This document shows, piece after piece, positions 54,204 to 62,909 of a stretch of DNA of 64,000 bases. Every line of letters starts with the position of its first letter. The first letter of the stretch is position 1. The stretch comes from Seonamhaeicola maritimus (lineage in GTDB: Bacteria; Bacteroidota; Bacteroidia; Flavobacteriales; Flavobacteriaceae). Location: assembly GCF_008056315.1 (NCBI RefSeq), contig NZ_VRKQ01000008.1, positions 1,506,957 through 1,570,956 of the forward strand, in the 5' to 3' direction. The notes below the pieces were generated by a model. It was not told the origin of the DNA. It ran no database searches and was given only the letters and a program-made list of their open reading frames with translations. A program made the translations under genes and the position numbers.

Positions 54204-57182
54204 ATGAGAATGAAATTTCTAAACGCCATGTTTCTATTATTAATAGGATTAGGCGTTTTTTCTTGTAATAACAAGAGCGTAGATGTAGTACATACTCCCA
54301 AAGAAACCCGAACAAAGTACAACTTTAATCTTGATTGGAAATTCATCAAAGAAAATCCTCAAGACGCTCAAAATAAGAGTTTTGAAGATTCGTCTTGGAG
54401 TACAATAAGTTGTCCACATACCTTTAATGATGTAGATACTTTTGATGATTATAGTTTAGGCCACCATGATGGTGAAGAAAACCAATGGAGAGGAACAGTT
54501 TGGTATCGTAAACATTTTAAATTACCAGAATCTGATGCTGGAAAAAAAGTATTTATTGAGTTTGAATCGGTGCGTCAAATTGCAGATGTTTATATCAACG
54601 GTGTGCATTTAGGGCAAAATCAAACAGGGTTTATTCCTTTTGGATTTGATTTAACCTCACATCTTAAGTTTAATGAAGATAATGTTATTGCAGTAAAAGT
54701 CAATAACGATCGAGGTGATCATTTTAGAGATAATTTCCCGCTAGTTTGGAATCATGAGCATTGGCATCCTACTCATGGAGGTATTTATAGAAATGTATTT
54801 TTACATGTTACAGACCCACTTCATATTACGCTTCCACTTTACGATAATTTAGAAACACTTGGAACCTATGTTTACGCTGAAAACATTAGTGCGGAAAATG
54901 CAGAGGTTACTATAAACGCAGAAGTTCAAAATGAATATGCTGAAGCTAAAAATGTAACATGCGAATCGAAAATTGTTAATAATGAGGGTAAAGTTGTAGC
55001 GGTTGCATCCGTAGAAAAAAGTATGGCTGCAGGAGAAAAATTCACATTTTCTGCCACAACAAATGTTTCAAAACCTAATAGATGGTATACACGTCATCCT
55101 TATATGTACTCAGTAGAAACTGTATTAAAGGTTGAAGGTGAAGCTGTAGATTCTTATAGTACACCATTAGGTATTAGAAGTTTTGAATTTAATAAAGACA
55201 CTGGGTTTTCAAACAATGGTGAATATGCTAAGTTACATGGTTGGGGTCAAAAACCAACAAATGCTTGGGCTGGATTAGGTGCAGCCTTACCCGATTGGTT
55301 ACGCGACCATACATTCCAACTTATGGATGAGGCCGGAGGTAATTTTATTAGATGGGGACATTGTGCCGGTTCACCTGCCGAGGTTGCTATGGGAGATAAA
55401 TATGGTTTTGTCAATTTAATGCCAGGTGTAAGTGGCGAATCTGAAGATGAAGGTGAAACTTGGGATATCCGTATTAAAGCCTTTAAAGACATGATTGTGT
55501 ATTATAGAAATCATCCATCTATAATGATTTGGGAAGGTGGAAATTGGGCCGAAAGCGAAGCTCATTATCAAGAAATTTTAGATGTTATTAATACATTCGA
55601 TTCTAACGGAAAACGTTTAATGGGTAATAGAAGGGCTGATGTTAAAAATGATTCCGAAGGTTATGTGTCTATAGAAATTGGTACAGAAGGTTGGGAGCGT
55701 GAATATCCAGATTTACCACTCATAGAGAGTGAATATATGCGAGAAGAAGCACCAAGACGTGTTTGGGATAAGCATTCACCCGATGATAATTTTTATAGCC
55801 ATCCTAATATTGAAAAAAACACTTATAAAATAACTTCAGAACAATTTGCGGAAAGACAAGTGCATCATTGGTGGGATAAAATGGGCAGAAAGGCTTATCA
55901 TGTAGGAGGTGCCAATTGGATTTTTTCCGATGGAACTCATGGTGGTCGTGGACAAACCGAAGTTACTAGAGCTAGTGGAGAGGTAGACGCAGTACGCTTG
56001 CCAAAAGAGGCGTTTTATGCTTTAAAAGCTATGTGGCGACCAGAACCACAAATACATATTATTGGGCATTGGAATTATAATGAAGGAACTAAAAAAGACA
56101 TATTTGTAGTTTCAAATACCGCTGGTGTAAAACTATATGTTAATGGGAAACTTATTGGTGTAAATAAAACACCTAAAAGTGGTTATTTATATACATTTAA
56201 AAATGTTGAATGGGAAGCAGGCGAAATAAAAGCAGAAGGTATTATTGATAATGAAGTTCGTGTTACCCAAACTAAAACCACAGCAGGAAAGCCCGCAGCT
56301 TTAAAATTAACACCAATTACCGGTCCAAAAGGATGGCGAGCAGATGGGTCAGATATTGCGTTGATTGATATAGAAGTGGTTGATGCAGAAGGTAGAAGAT
56401 GTCCATTAGCTAAAGGGCGTGTAGATTTTACTGTTGACGGACCAGCCATTTGGCGAGGAGGTTATAATAGCGGAAAAGAAAATTCAACTAATAATTTATA
56501 TTTAGATATTGAAGCTGGTATAAACCGTGTTTCTGTTCGGTCTCTTTTAAAGTCTGGAACTGTTTCAATCACCGCAACTAAAGAAGGTTTACCATCTGTA
56601 AGTATAGAATTAACTTCTAATTCTGTAGAAATTGAAAATGGATTAACTACAGAACTACCACAGGTTTTTAGGGATGTGCTAACGGAAGAACCTATGCCAG
56701 TGTACACGCCTGAAATTCCAGAATACATTCCAGGTAAAACCAATAAAAGTAAACTTTTTACAAAATTCAGTTATACAGGAGATGGTAAAGCCATGTTGCG
56801 TACCAATATGCATTGGGGTAAAAAGGCGTATACTGATATGGAAGAAAACTATACAGTTGTACCACAATATTTACGAGGGTCAGAATATATAAGAACACCA
56901 AATTCTGATAATAGATATTGGGCAAGAGATCAACTACAATTCATTGCAGGAGTGAAGATGCATATTTATGTTCTGCATGATGATACTGTAAAAAGACCAG
57001 AATTCTTATTGAGTGATTATAAAGATTCTGGTGATGATATTACAGTTGGTAAAGTTATGATGTCAATATTTCATCGAGTGGCTGAAGCTGGAGATAGTAT
57101 CATTATGGCTGGAAATAGTGATGGTGATTCTCCTAAAAATTGCAGAATGTATACGGTTGTTGGTAAGAAATATAGTCATTAG
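54204..57182 (+). CDS. GH2-family hydrolase with altered acid/base region
   Basis: 992 residues, lipoprotein signal (VFSC). GH2 layout: sugar-binding jelly-roll (RGTVWYRKHFKLPE, DVYINGVHLGQNQTGFIPFGFDL), immunoglobulin-like domain, barrel, then C-terminal beta domains. The likely nucleophile is in PLIESEYM (E508 or E510). The usual acid/base motif GNE at the end of strand 4 reads here IMIWEGGNWAES, so Glu after Asn is replaced by Trp. GH2 enzymes of ulvan loci have been linked to rhamnose or galactose-like linkages; substrate not assigned. Same operon as GH39. Confidence 0.85.
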   Translation: MRMKFLNAMFLLLIGLGVFSCNNKSVDVVHTPKETRTKYNFNLDWKFIKENPQDAQNKSFEDSSWSTISCPHTFNDVDTFDDYSLGHHDGEENQWRGTVWYRKHFKLPESDAGKKVFIEFESVRQIADVYINGVHLGQNQTGFIPFGFDLTSHLKFNEDNVIAVKVNNDRGDHFRDNFPLVWNHEHWHPTHGGIYRNVFLHVTDPLHITLPLYDNLETLGTYVYAENISAENAEVTINAEVQNEYAEAKNVTCESKIVNNEGKVVAVASVEKSMAAGEKFTFSATTNVSKPNRWYTRHPYMYSVETVLKVEGEAVDSYSTPLGIRSFEFNKDTGFSNNGEYAKLHGWGQKPTNAWAGLGAALPDWLRDHTFQLMDEAGGNFIRWGHCAGSPAEVAMGDKYGFVNLMPGVSGESEDEGETWDIRIKAFKDMIVYYRNHPSIMIWEGGNWAESEAHYQEILDVINTFDSNGKRLMGNRRADVKNDSEGYVSIEIGTEGWEREYPDLPLIESEYMREEAPRRVWDKHSPDDNFYSHPNIEKNTYKITSEQFAERQVHHWWDKMGRKAYHVGGANWIFSDGTHGGRGQTEVTRASGEVDAVRLPKEAFYALKAMWRPEPQIHIIGHWNYNEGTKKDIFVVSNTAGVKLYVNGKLIGVNKTPKSGYLYTFKNVEWEAGEIKAEGIIDNEVRVTQTKTTAGKPAALKLTPITGPKGWRADGSDIALIDIEVVDAEGRRCPLAKGRVDFTVDGPAIWRGGYNSGKENSTNNLYLDIEAGINRVSVRSLLKSGTVSITATKEGLPSVSIELTSNSVEIENGLTTELPQVFRDVLTEEPMPVYTPEIPEYIPGKTNKSKLFTKFSYTGDGKAMLRTNMHWGKKAYTDMEENYTVVPQYLRGSEYIRTPNSDNRYWARDQLQFIAGVKMHIYVLHDDTVKRPEFLLSDYKDSGDDITVGKVMMSIFHRVAEAGDSIIMAGNSDGDSPKNCRMYTVVGKKYSH

Positions 57183-57265
57183 ATATTTTAACCGAATTCA
57201 TAAATAGGTAGAACTTTAAATAAATACTGGGACTTTGTTTTATGACCTAATAGTTTATTAATATT

Positions 57266-57634
57266 ATGAAAATAGACTTTCAAAAAATTAATCATGTTCA
57301 AATATGTATTCCAATTGGTGAAGAGGATAAGGGGCGTGAATTCTATTGTGGAATTTTGGGCTTAAAAGAAATAGAAAGACCACAATCCTTAAAACATATG
57401 GGTGGTTTCTGGTTAGAGCTGGCCAATATTGATTTGCATATAGGAACTGAAAACTTGGAGGGCAAGTCAAAAAGGCACCCTGCTTTTGAAGTTAAAAATA
57501 TAAATCAGGTAAAGGCTTACCTAATTGAAAATGGTGTTAAAGTAAAAGAAGATGCGGAAATACCGGGTATTGGTAGGTTTTCATTTTACGATTATTGGGA
57601 TAACCGCATAGAATTAATAGAGAAAGTTGTTTAA
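57266..57634 (+). CDS. VOC-family (glyoxalase/bleomycin-resistance-like) protein
   Basis: 122 residues, cytoplasmic, a single pair of beta-alpha-beta-beta-beta modules: HVQICIPIGEEDKGREFYCGILGLKEIERP at the front and FSFYDYWDNRIELIEK at the end with the usual metal-ligand Glu. VOC proteins bind a metal and act as lyases, dioxygenases or resistance proteins; the specific role is unknown. It lies 83 bp after GH2 on the same strand and may be co-transcribed. Confidence 0.85.
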   Translation: MKIDFQKINHVQICIPIGEEDKGREFYCGILGLKEIERPQSLKHMGGFWLELANIDLHIGTENLEGKSKRHPAFEVKNINQVKAYLIENGVKVKEDAEIPGIGRFSFYDYWDNRIELIEKVV

Positions 57635-57863
57635 TCTATGCAACTAATAAAATAATACAAGCTAATTTAAAATCCCGCTGGTACCTGAGTTTTTCAAAGT
57701 AAATGATAGTTAGGGCTATACGAACATGTTAATCTCTGGCTTATCAAATACTACTACAGTCCTTCTTTATAAATGGGGTTTGTTGGTAAAGATATATTAT
57801 CAAACACAGGGAAAAATTTCGGTTTATTATTGATATATCTAAGATTAAATTACTTTTGTTTAC
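57635..57863. other. Intergenic region upstream of the DUF6377 regulator
   Basis: No gene or clear hairpin found. A perfect -7 box, TACTTTTG, lies at 57851-57858, only 5 nt before the regulator ATG, so the transcript would be nearly leaderless. No CAGGAY element. Confidence 0.4.
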
Positions 57864-59507
57864 ATGGCAAGAAGCATTTTTTTTATTTTATTTCTTTTCA
57901 CTAGTACTTTGAATGCGCAAAACTTAGATTCTTTGTTTCAGGAACTAGAAACAACAATGTCTAAAAGAAAACATTATGACGAACGGAAAAAAACAAGAAT
58001 TAATAATATTAAAAAGTTACTTTCCGATCAGGATATTAATTCAGAAAACAGGTATTTTTTGACCAGTAGACTCATTTTGGAAAATGAGTATTATAGCTTT
58101 AATGAATCTTTACATTATATAAATAATAATATTGATTTAGCCACTTCAATTGGGAAGGATTCACTTAAAACTGAATCTATTTTGAAGCTTTCAAATATTT
58201 TGGCCACTTCAGGGAGGTATACTGAAAGCCTTAATTTATTGGATGGTATAAATAGAAAAGTTATTCCCAATGGTTTACTTCTGCGTTTTTATGGAAATTA
58301 TAAAAAGTGTTATGACGAGTTAAAAAATAGTTCAGAGGTGAAGAGAATTAGCGAAAAGTATCGCGGCCTCTATAGAGCTTATTCAGATTCTCTTAATACG
58401 GAAATATCAAGAAATGACAAGGAGTCTATTGAATATTTAATTGTGATTGAGCAAAACTATAGAGATGCAAACAAACTGGGAGAGGCTCTTAAAATAAATG
58501 AGGAAATTTTATCAAAATCAATTTCTGGAACTAGGGATTTTTCATTTGCAGCCTTTAACCGATCTTATATGCTTAGATGGCTTAATGATGATAAGCTTAA
58601 CCAAAAGAAATATTTGATTTTATCTGCCATCTCGGATATAAAAGGAGCTATTAAGGATAACGCGTCTTTGACCAATCTTGCTGAAGTACTTTTTGAGGAA
58701 GGAGATGTGGAAAGGGCACATAAATTCATAAATTTTTCATTGGAAGACGCTCAATTTTATAATTCTCAGCTTCGTTTTTTACATATATCAAATATATCGC
58801 CTCAGATTTCCAATTCCTTTGAAGCAAGAATACAAAAGCAGCGAAACAAGCTGCAAAAACAACTAATGTTTATTAGTGCATTATCGATTATTCTGTTAAT
58901 GGCTCTCTATTTTATATTTAAACAATTTCAAAAGATTAAACAGGCAAGAGAACAAGCAAAAGTTGTTAATGTGAAATTGAGAGAGCTAAATGAGGAACTT
59001 AAAGTAAAGAATGAGGACCTAAGGCAAATTCATGATGAATTGGCCGATGTTGGTCGTGTTAAGGAACAATATATAGGTTCTTTTCTGAATCTTTATTCTG
59101 AATATATAGATAAACTTGATGGATATAGAAAAATGGTTAGGAAATATATTTTAACAAATAAAGTAAACAAACTTTTAGAGCTTACTAAATCCAAACAGGT
59201 GATTGAAGAAGAATTAAAGTTGTTTTATTCCAATTTTGATAAATCATTCCTTCATATTTATCCTAATTTTATAAATAGTGTAAATGGATTATTGAAACCC
59301 GAAGAGCAAATCCAAATTGGCGATAATGAGCAGCTGAACACCGAATTGAGAATATTAGCGTTAATTAGGTTAGGAATAACCAATAGTTCCAAGATTTCTA
59401 AAATATTAAGGTATTCTGTTAATACCATTTATAATTATCGTGTTAAACTCAGAAATGGTGCTATAAAAAGAGATGAGTTTGAAGACCTAGTGAAAAATAT
59501 TGGCTAA
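57864..59507 (+). CDS. DUF6377-type membrane-bound PUL transcriptional regulator
   Basis: 547 residues. Signal peptide (TLNAQ), then a TPR-like helical sensor region (about residues 20-320), one transmembrane helix (LMFISALSIILLMALYFIF, about 333-351), a coiled coil (about 355-400) and a C-terminal DUF6377 part (KEQYIGSFLNLYSEYIDKLD, FDKSFLHIYPNF) ending in a helix-turn-helix of LuxR-like type (TELRILALIRLGITNSSKIS, then YSVNTIYNYRVKLRNGA). Such proteins are SusR-like: they sense a sugar in the periplasm and control the adjacent susCD. The SusC gene follows after 269 bp. Confidence 0.88.
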   Translation: MARSIFFILFLFTSTLNAQNLDSLFQELETTMSKRKHYDERKKTRINNIKKLLSDQDINSENRYFLTSRLILENEYYSFNESLHYINNNIDLATSIGKDSLKTESILKLSNILATSGRYTESLNLLDGINRKVIPNGLLLRFYGNYKKCYDELKNSSEVKRISEKYRGLYRAYSDSLNTEISRNDKESIEYLIVIEQNYRDANKLGEALKINEEILSKSISGTRDFSFAAFNRSYMLRWLNDDKLNQKKYLILSAISDIKGAIKDNASLTNLAEVLFEEGDVERAHKFINFSLEDAQFYNSQLRFLHISNISPQISNSFEARIQKQRNKLQKQLMFISALSIILLMALYFIFKQFQKIKQAREQAKVVNVKLRELNEELKVKNEDLRQIHDELADVGRVKEQYIGSFLNLYSEYIDKLDGYRKMVRKYILTNKVNKLLELTKSKQVIEEELKLFYSNFDKSFLHIYPNFINSVNGLLKPEEQIQIGDNEQLNTELRILALIRLGITNSSKISKILRYSVNTIYNYRVKLRNGAIKRDEFEDLVKNIG

Positions 59508-59776
59508 GTTTTTTCCCAATAGAGTATATATAGGGGTCTATATTAACCCACACACTTCTATGTGTATTGTATAAAACATCTACTTTTTTGAAAAACTATT
59601 TTTAGGTTAAGTGGTTGTTTATAAGTGTTTTGTGATTATTTTTGTGTGTGAACAACCTACTTCTTAGCTACTTTAGGTTGTACTTCGATTACTTCTTGTG
59701 TTCATTTGTTCCATTAATTTTTTGATTTAAAAACTCTATTGTTTTCCAAATCAAAAACCAACTAAAATTACTAAAT
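59508..59776 (+). promoter_or_regulatory. SusC upstream region with inverted repeat
   Basis: Contains a perfect inverted repeat ACAACCTA-(14 bp)-TAGGTTGT at 59652-59681, with a GTGTGTGAACAAC stretch just before. This is a good operator candidate for the DUF6377 regulator encoded immediately upstream. No CAGGAY element is present. A weak ATATAG/CTATAT hairpin near 59525-59545 could end the regulator transcript. Confidence 0.5.
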
Positions 59777-62700
59777 ATGAAAAAAGACTATTTGAACTTT
59801 AAATTGTTCGTTATTCTATTTGTTTCTATTTCTTGGTGTGCACTCTCTCAGGAATTATCAATAAGTGGAATTGTACAAGATGAATCGGGAATGCCTTTGC
59901 CCGGTGTTAATGTCCTAGAGAAGGGAACTAATAATGGTGCCGTAACCAACTTTGATGGGAATTTTACAATGAACAACCTTAATGTGGGGACCGCACTAAC
60001 ATTTAGTTATGTGGGTTATGTAACTCAAGAGGTTGCTATCAGCCATGATTCAAGATTAACTGTAGTATTAATTGAAGACTTAGCACAGCTTGATGAAGTT
60101 GTAGTTGTGGGGTATGGTACTCAGAAAAAAAGCGTTGTTACTGGGGCTATTTCTGGTGTCAAGCAAAGTGAACTTGAAGACTTACCAATAACTCGTGTTG
60201 AACAGACGTTGCAGGGAAGGGTGTCCGGTATTACTATAGCAGCCAATTCGGGACAACCTGGTTCTTCATCAACAGTACGTGTTAGAGGGATAACTACATT
60301 GGGAAATAATGAGCCATTATGGGTGGTAGATGGGGTTGTTGTTGATTCCGGGGGTATTGGGTTTTTAAATCAATCAGATATTGCTTCAGTTGAAGTGCTG
60401 AAAGATGCCGCTTCCCAAGCCATTTATGGTGCTCGCGCGGCTACTGGAGTTATACTTATAACAACGAAAAAAGGAAAGTCTGGTAAATTAAGTGTAAATT
60501 ATAATGGTTACACAGGGGTGTCTTCGGCGGCTAGAAAATTAGATCTACTGAATGCTACCCAATACGCAACATTATTAAATGAGAAATCTGTAAATGGCGG
60601 AGGAAATATATTAATTCCTAATCCACAATCTGTTGGCGGAGGAACGGATTGGCAATCTGTAATTTTTAATGATAGTGCACAACGTACAACCCATGAGTTG
60701 AGTGTTAGCGGGGGAAATGATGTATCCAAGTTCTATGCTTCTTTTGGTTACACGGATCAAGAAGGTATTGTAATGAGTGACATATCCAGCTATACTAGGA
60801 AGAATATCAGATTAAATTCAACACATAAGATTTCAGATAAAATCACTTTTGGTCAATCTGTAGGTTACTCAAATGAGAAAAATGTTGGATTGGGCAATAC
60901 TAACAGTGAATTTGGAGGGCCGTTATCTTCTGCAATTAATTTAGATCCTTTAACTCCTATAGTGGAAACAGACCCTGTATTGCTAGGTCAGGCTCCTTAT
61001 ACCAACAACGGGATTCAAAGAAATGTAAATGGAAACCCTTTTGGAGTTTCGGCATTAGTTGCACAAGAAATGGCCAATCCTTTGGCTTATCAAAATACCC
61101 GCTTGGGCAATTATGGTTGGTCGGACAATTTTGTTGGAAATGCCTATGTTGAGTTACAGCCAATTGAAGGGCTAAAATTGAGAAGTACATTGGGTGGTAA
61201 ATTGGCTTATTGGGGCTATGAAAGTTTTTCACCGGTATCTTACCTAAATGCAGCTACAATTACCACTCAGAATAATATTTCCAGAGGAACTAATAAAGGT
61301 TTTGGATGGAATTTAGAAAACATCATCTCATATTCCAAGGAAATAAAGAATCATAATTTCAGCATACTTATTGGGCAAGGCGTTTATGTAGATAATATTA
61401 CAACAGGAGATTATGTAACCTATTTCAATATTCCTGTGGATAATTATAAGGATGCTTCCTTTAATTTTAGCGTTCCTAAGGATCAAATAGATGCTGGTGC
61501 TTGGGCAGGAACAGAACATAAGGTAACTTCATTGTTCTCTAGGTTAACTTATGACTTTGATGAGAAATATTTACTTACCGCAATTATTAGGAGAGACGGT
61601 TCTTCTCGTTTTGGTAGTAATAACAAATATGGGTTTTTCCCTTCTTTTTCTGCAGGTTGGGTGCCTTCAAAGGAGTCATTTTGGAATGAGAACGACGTCA
61701 TAACGCAGCTTAAAATTAGAGGGGGTTACGGTATTACAGGAAATGACAATATTGGTGATTTCCAGTATTTATCTACTATTGGTGACGGAAGAAACTATAC
61801 TATCGGTACGTCTGGTTCCGTAACGATTGGTAATAGTCCAAATGCACCATCAAATCCAGATTTAAAATGGGAAGAGACGAGTCAGCTAAATATTGGGTTT
61901 GACGCTAGATTGTTTAAAGATATCTCTGTTGCCTTTGATTGGTATAAGAAAAAAACGTCGGGTATTTTACAACCGGTCACTATTCCAGGATATGTTGGAG
62001 CCATAGGCAGTCCAACTGGCAATGTTGCCGATATGGAAAATACAGGTATAGATTTAGAATTGGGATATTCTAAACAATTCAATGAACTTAACTTTTCGTT
62101 AAATGGAAATATTTCTTACTTAGAGAATGAAGTTACCTTTTTAGGTAATGGTGTGGATTTTTTATCCGGAGGTGAAAGCATCCAATCTAGCACGTATCCA
62201 ATTACTAGAACGCAAGTTGGGCAACCTATAAATTCATTTTTTGGTTTTAAAACTAATGGCATTTTCCAAAGTCAAGAAGAGATTAATGCTTATACCAATT
62301 CAGAAGGAACCGTAATTCAACCTAACGCTAAACCCGGAGATTTTAAGTGGGTAGATTTAGATGGTGATGGTAATATCGATTCTGATGATAGAGATTTTCT
62401 TGGTAGTTCTATTCCAAAGTTATCCTTTGGTTTTACGCTTAATTTAGATTACAAGAATTTCGACCTAATGGTTTTTGGTCAAGGAGCAACTGGAAACAAA
62501 ATTTTTCAAGGTTTAAGAAGGTTGGATATAGAGAATGCTAATTTTCAAACAGCTGCCTTAGGAAGATGGGTTGGAGAAGGAACATCTAACACCTATCCAA
62601 GGTTAACTACCAATGATACAAATAACAACTTTTCAAACCCTTCAGATTTTTATTTAGAGGACGGCGATTATTTCAGATTAAAGACCCTTCAAGTTGGATA

Positions 62701-62893
62701 TACAATACCTTCAGATGCCCTAAAAAAATACGGCATTGAAAGACTTCGAATTTACTACACTGCTGAGAACCTAGTCACTTTTACTAAGTATAGTGGTTAT
62801 GACCCAGAGATTGGTGGTGGTGTATTTGGCATTGACCGCGGCTATTACCCTCAGGCAAGGACAAATCAAATAGGTGTTAATCTGCAGTTTTAA
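59777..62893 (+). CDS. SusC/RagA-family TonB-dependent outer-membrane transporter
   Basis: 1038 residues. Sec signal peptide, N-terminal carboxypeptidase-like domain (ISGIVQDESGMPLPGVNV, GAVTNFDGNFTM), TonB box region (LDEVVVVGYGTQ), plug domain (GAISGV, RVEQTLQGRVSGI, RVRGITTLGNNEPLWVVDGV, IYGARAATGVILITTKKG) and a 22-strand barrel ending NQIGVNLQF, as the family requires. It imports oligosaccharides together with the SusD partner that starts 16 bp later. It is the only transporter pair in the window. Confidence 0.97.
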   Translation: MKKDYLNFKLFVILFVSISWCALSQELSISGIVQDESGMPLPGVNVLEKGTNNGAVTNFDGNFTMNNLNVGTALTFSYVGYVTQEVAISHDSRLTVVLIEDLAQLDEVVVVGYGTQKKSVVTGAISGVKQSELEDLPITRVEQTLQGRVSGITIAANSGQPGSSSTVRVRGITTLGNNEPLWVVDGVVVDSGGIGFLNQSDIASVEVLKDAASQAIYGARAATGVILITTKKGKSGKLSVNYNGYTGVSSAARKLDLLNATQYATLLNEKSVNGGGNILIPNPQSVGGGTDWQSVIFNDSAQRTTHELSVSGGNDVSKFYASFGYTDQEGIVMSDISSYTRKNIRLNSTHKISDKITFGQSVGYSNEKNVGLGNTNSEFGGPLSSAINLDPLTPIVETDPVLLGQAPYTNNGIQRNVNGNPFGVSALVAQEMANPLAYQNTRLGNYGWSDNFVGNAYVELQPIEGLKLRSTLGGKLAYWGYESFSPVSYLNAATITTQNNISRGTNKGFGWNLENIISYSKEIKNHNFSILIGQGVYVDNITTGDYVTYFNIPVDNYKDASFNFSVPKDQIDAGAWAGTEHKVTSLFSRLTYDFDEKYLLTAIIRRDGSSRFGSNNKYGFFPSFSAGWVPSKESFWNENDVITQLKIRGGYGITGNDNIGDFQYLSTIGDGRNYTIGTSGSVTIGNSPNAPSNPDLKWEETSQLNIGFDARLFKDISVAFDWYKKKTSGILQPVTIPGYVGAIGSPTGNVADMENTGIDLELGYSKQFNELNFSLNGNISYLENEVTFLGNGVDFLSGGESIQSSTYPITRTQVGQPINSFFGFKTNGIFQSQEEINAYTNSEGTVIQPNAKPGDFKWVDLDGDGNIDSDDRDFLGSSIPKLSFGFTLNLDYKNFDLMVFGQGATGNKIFQGLRRLDIENANFQTAALGRWVGEGTSNTYPRLTTNDTNNNFSNPSDFYLEDGDYFRLKTLQVGYTIPSDALKKYGIERLRIYYTAENLVTFTKYSGYDPEIGGGVFGIDRGYYPQARTNQIGVNLQF

Positions 62894-62909
62894 TTAAAAA
62901 AAGATAGAT

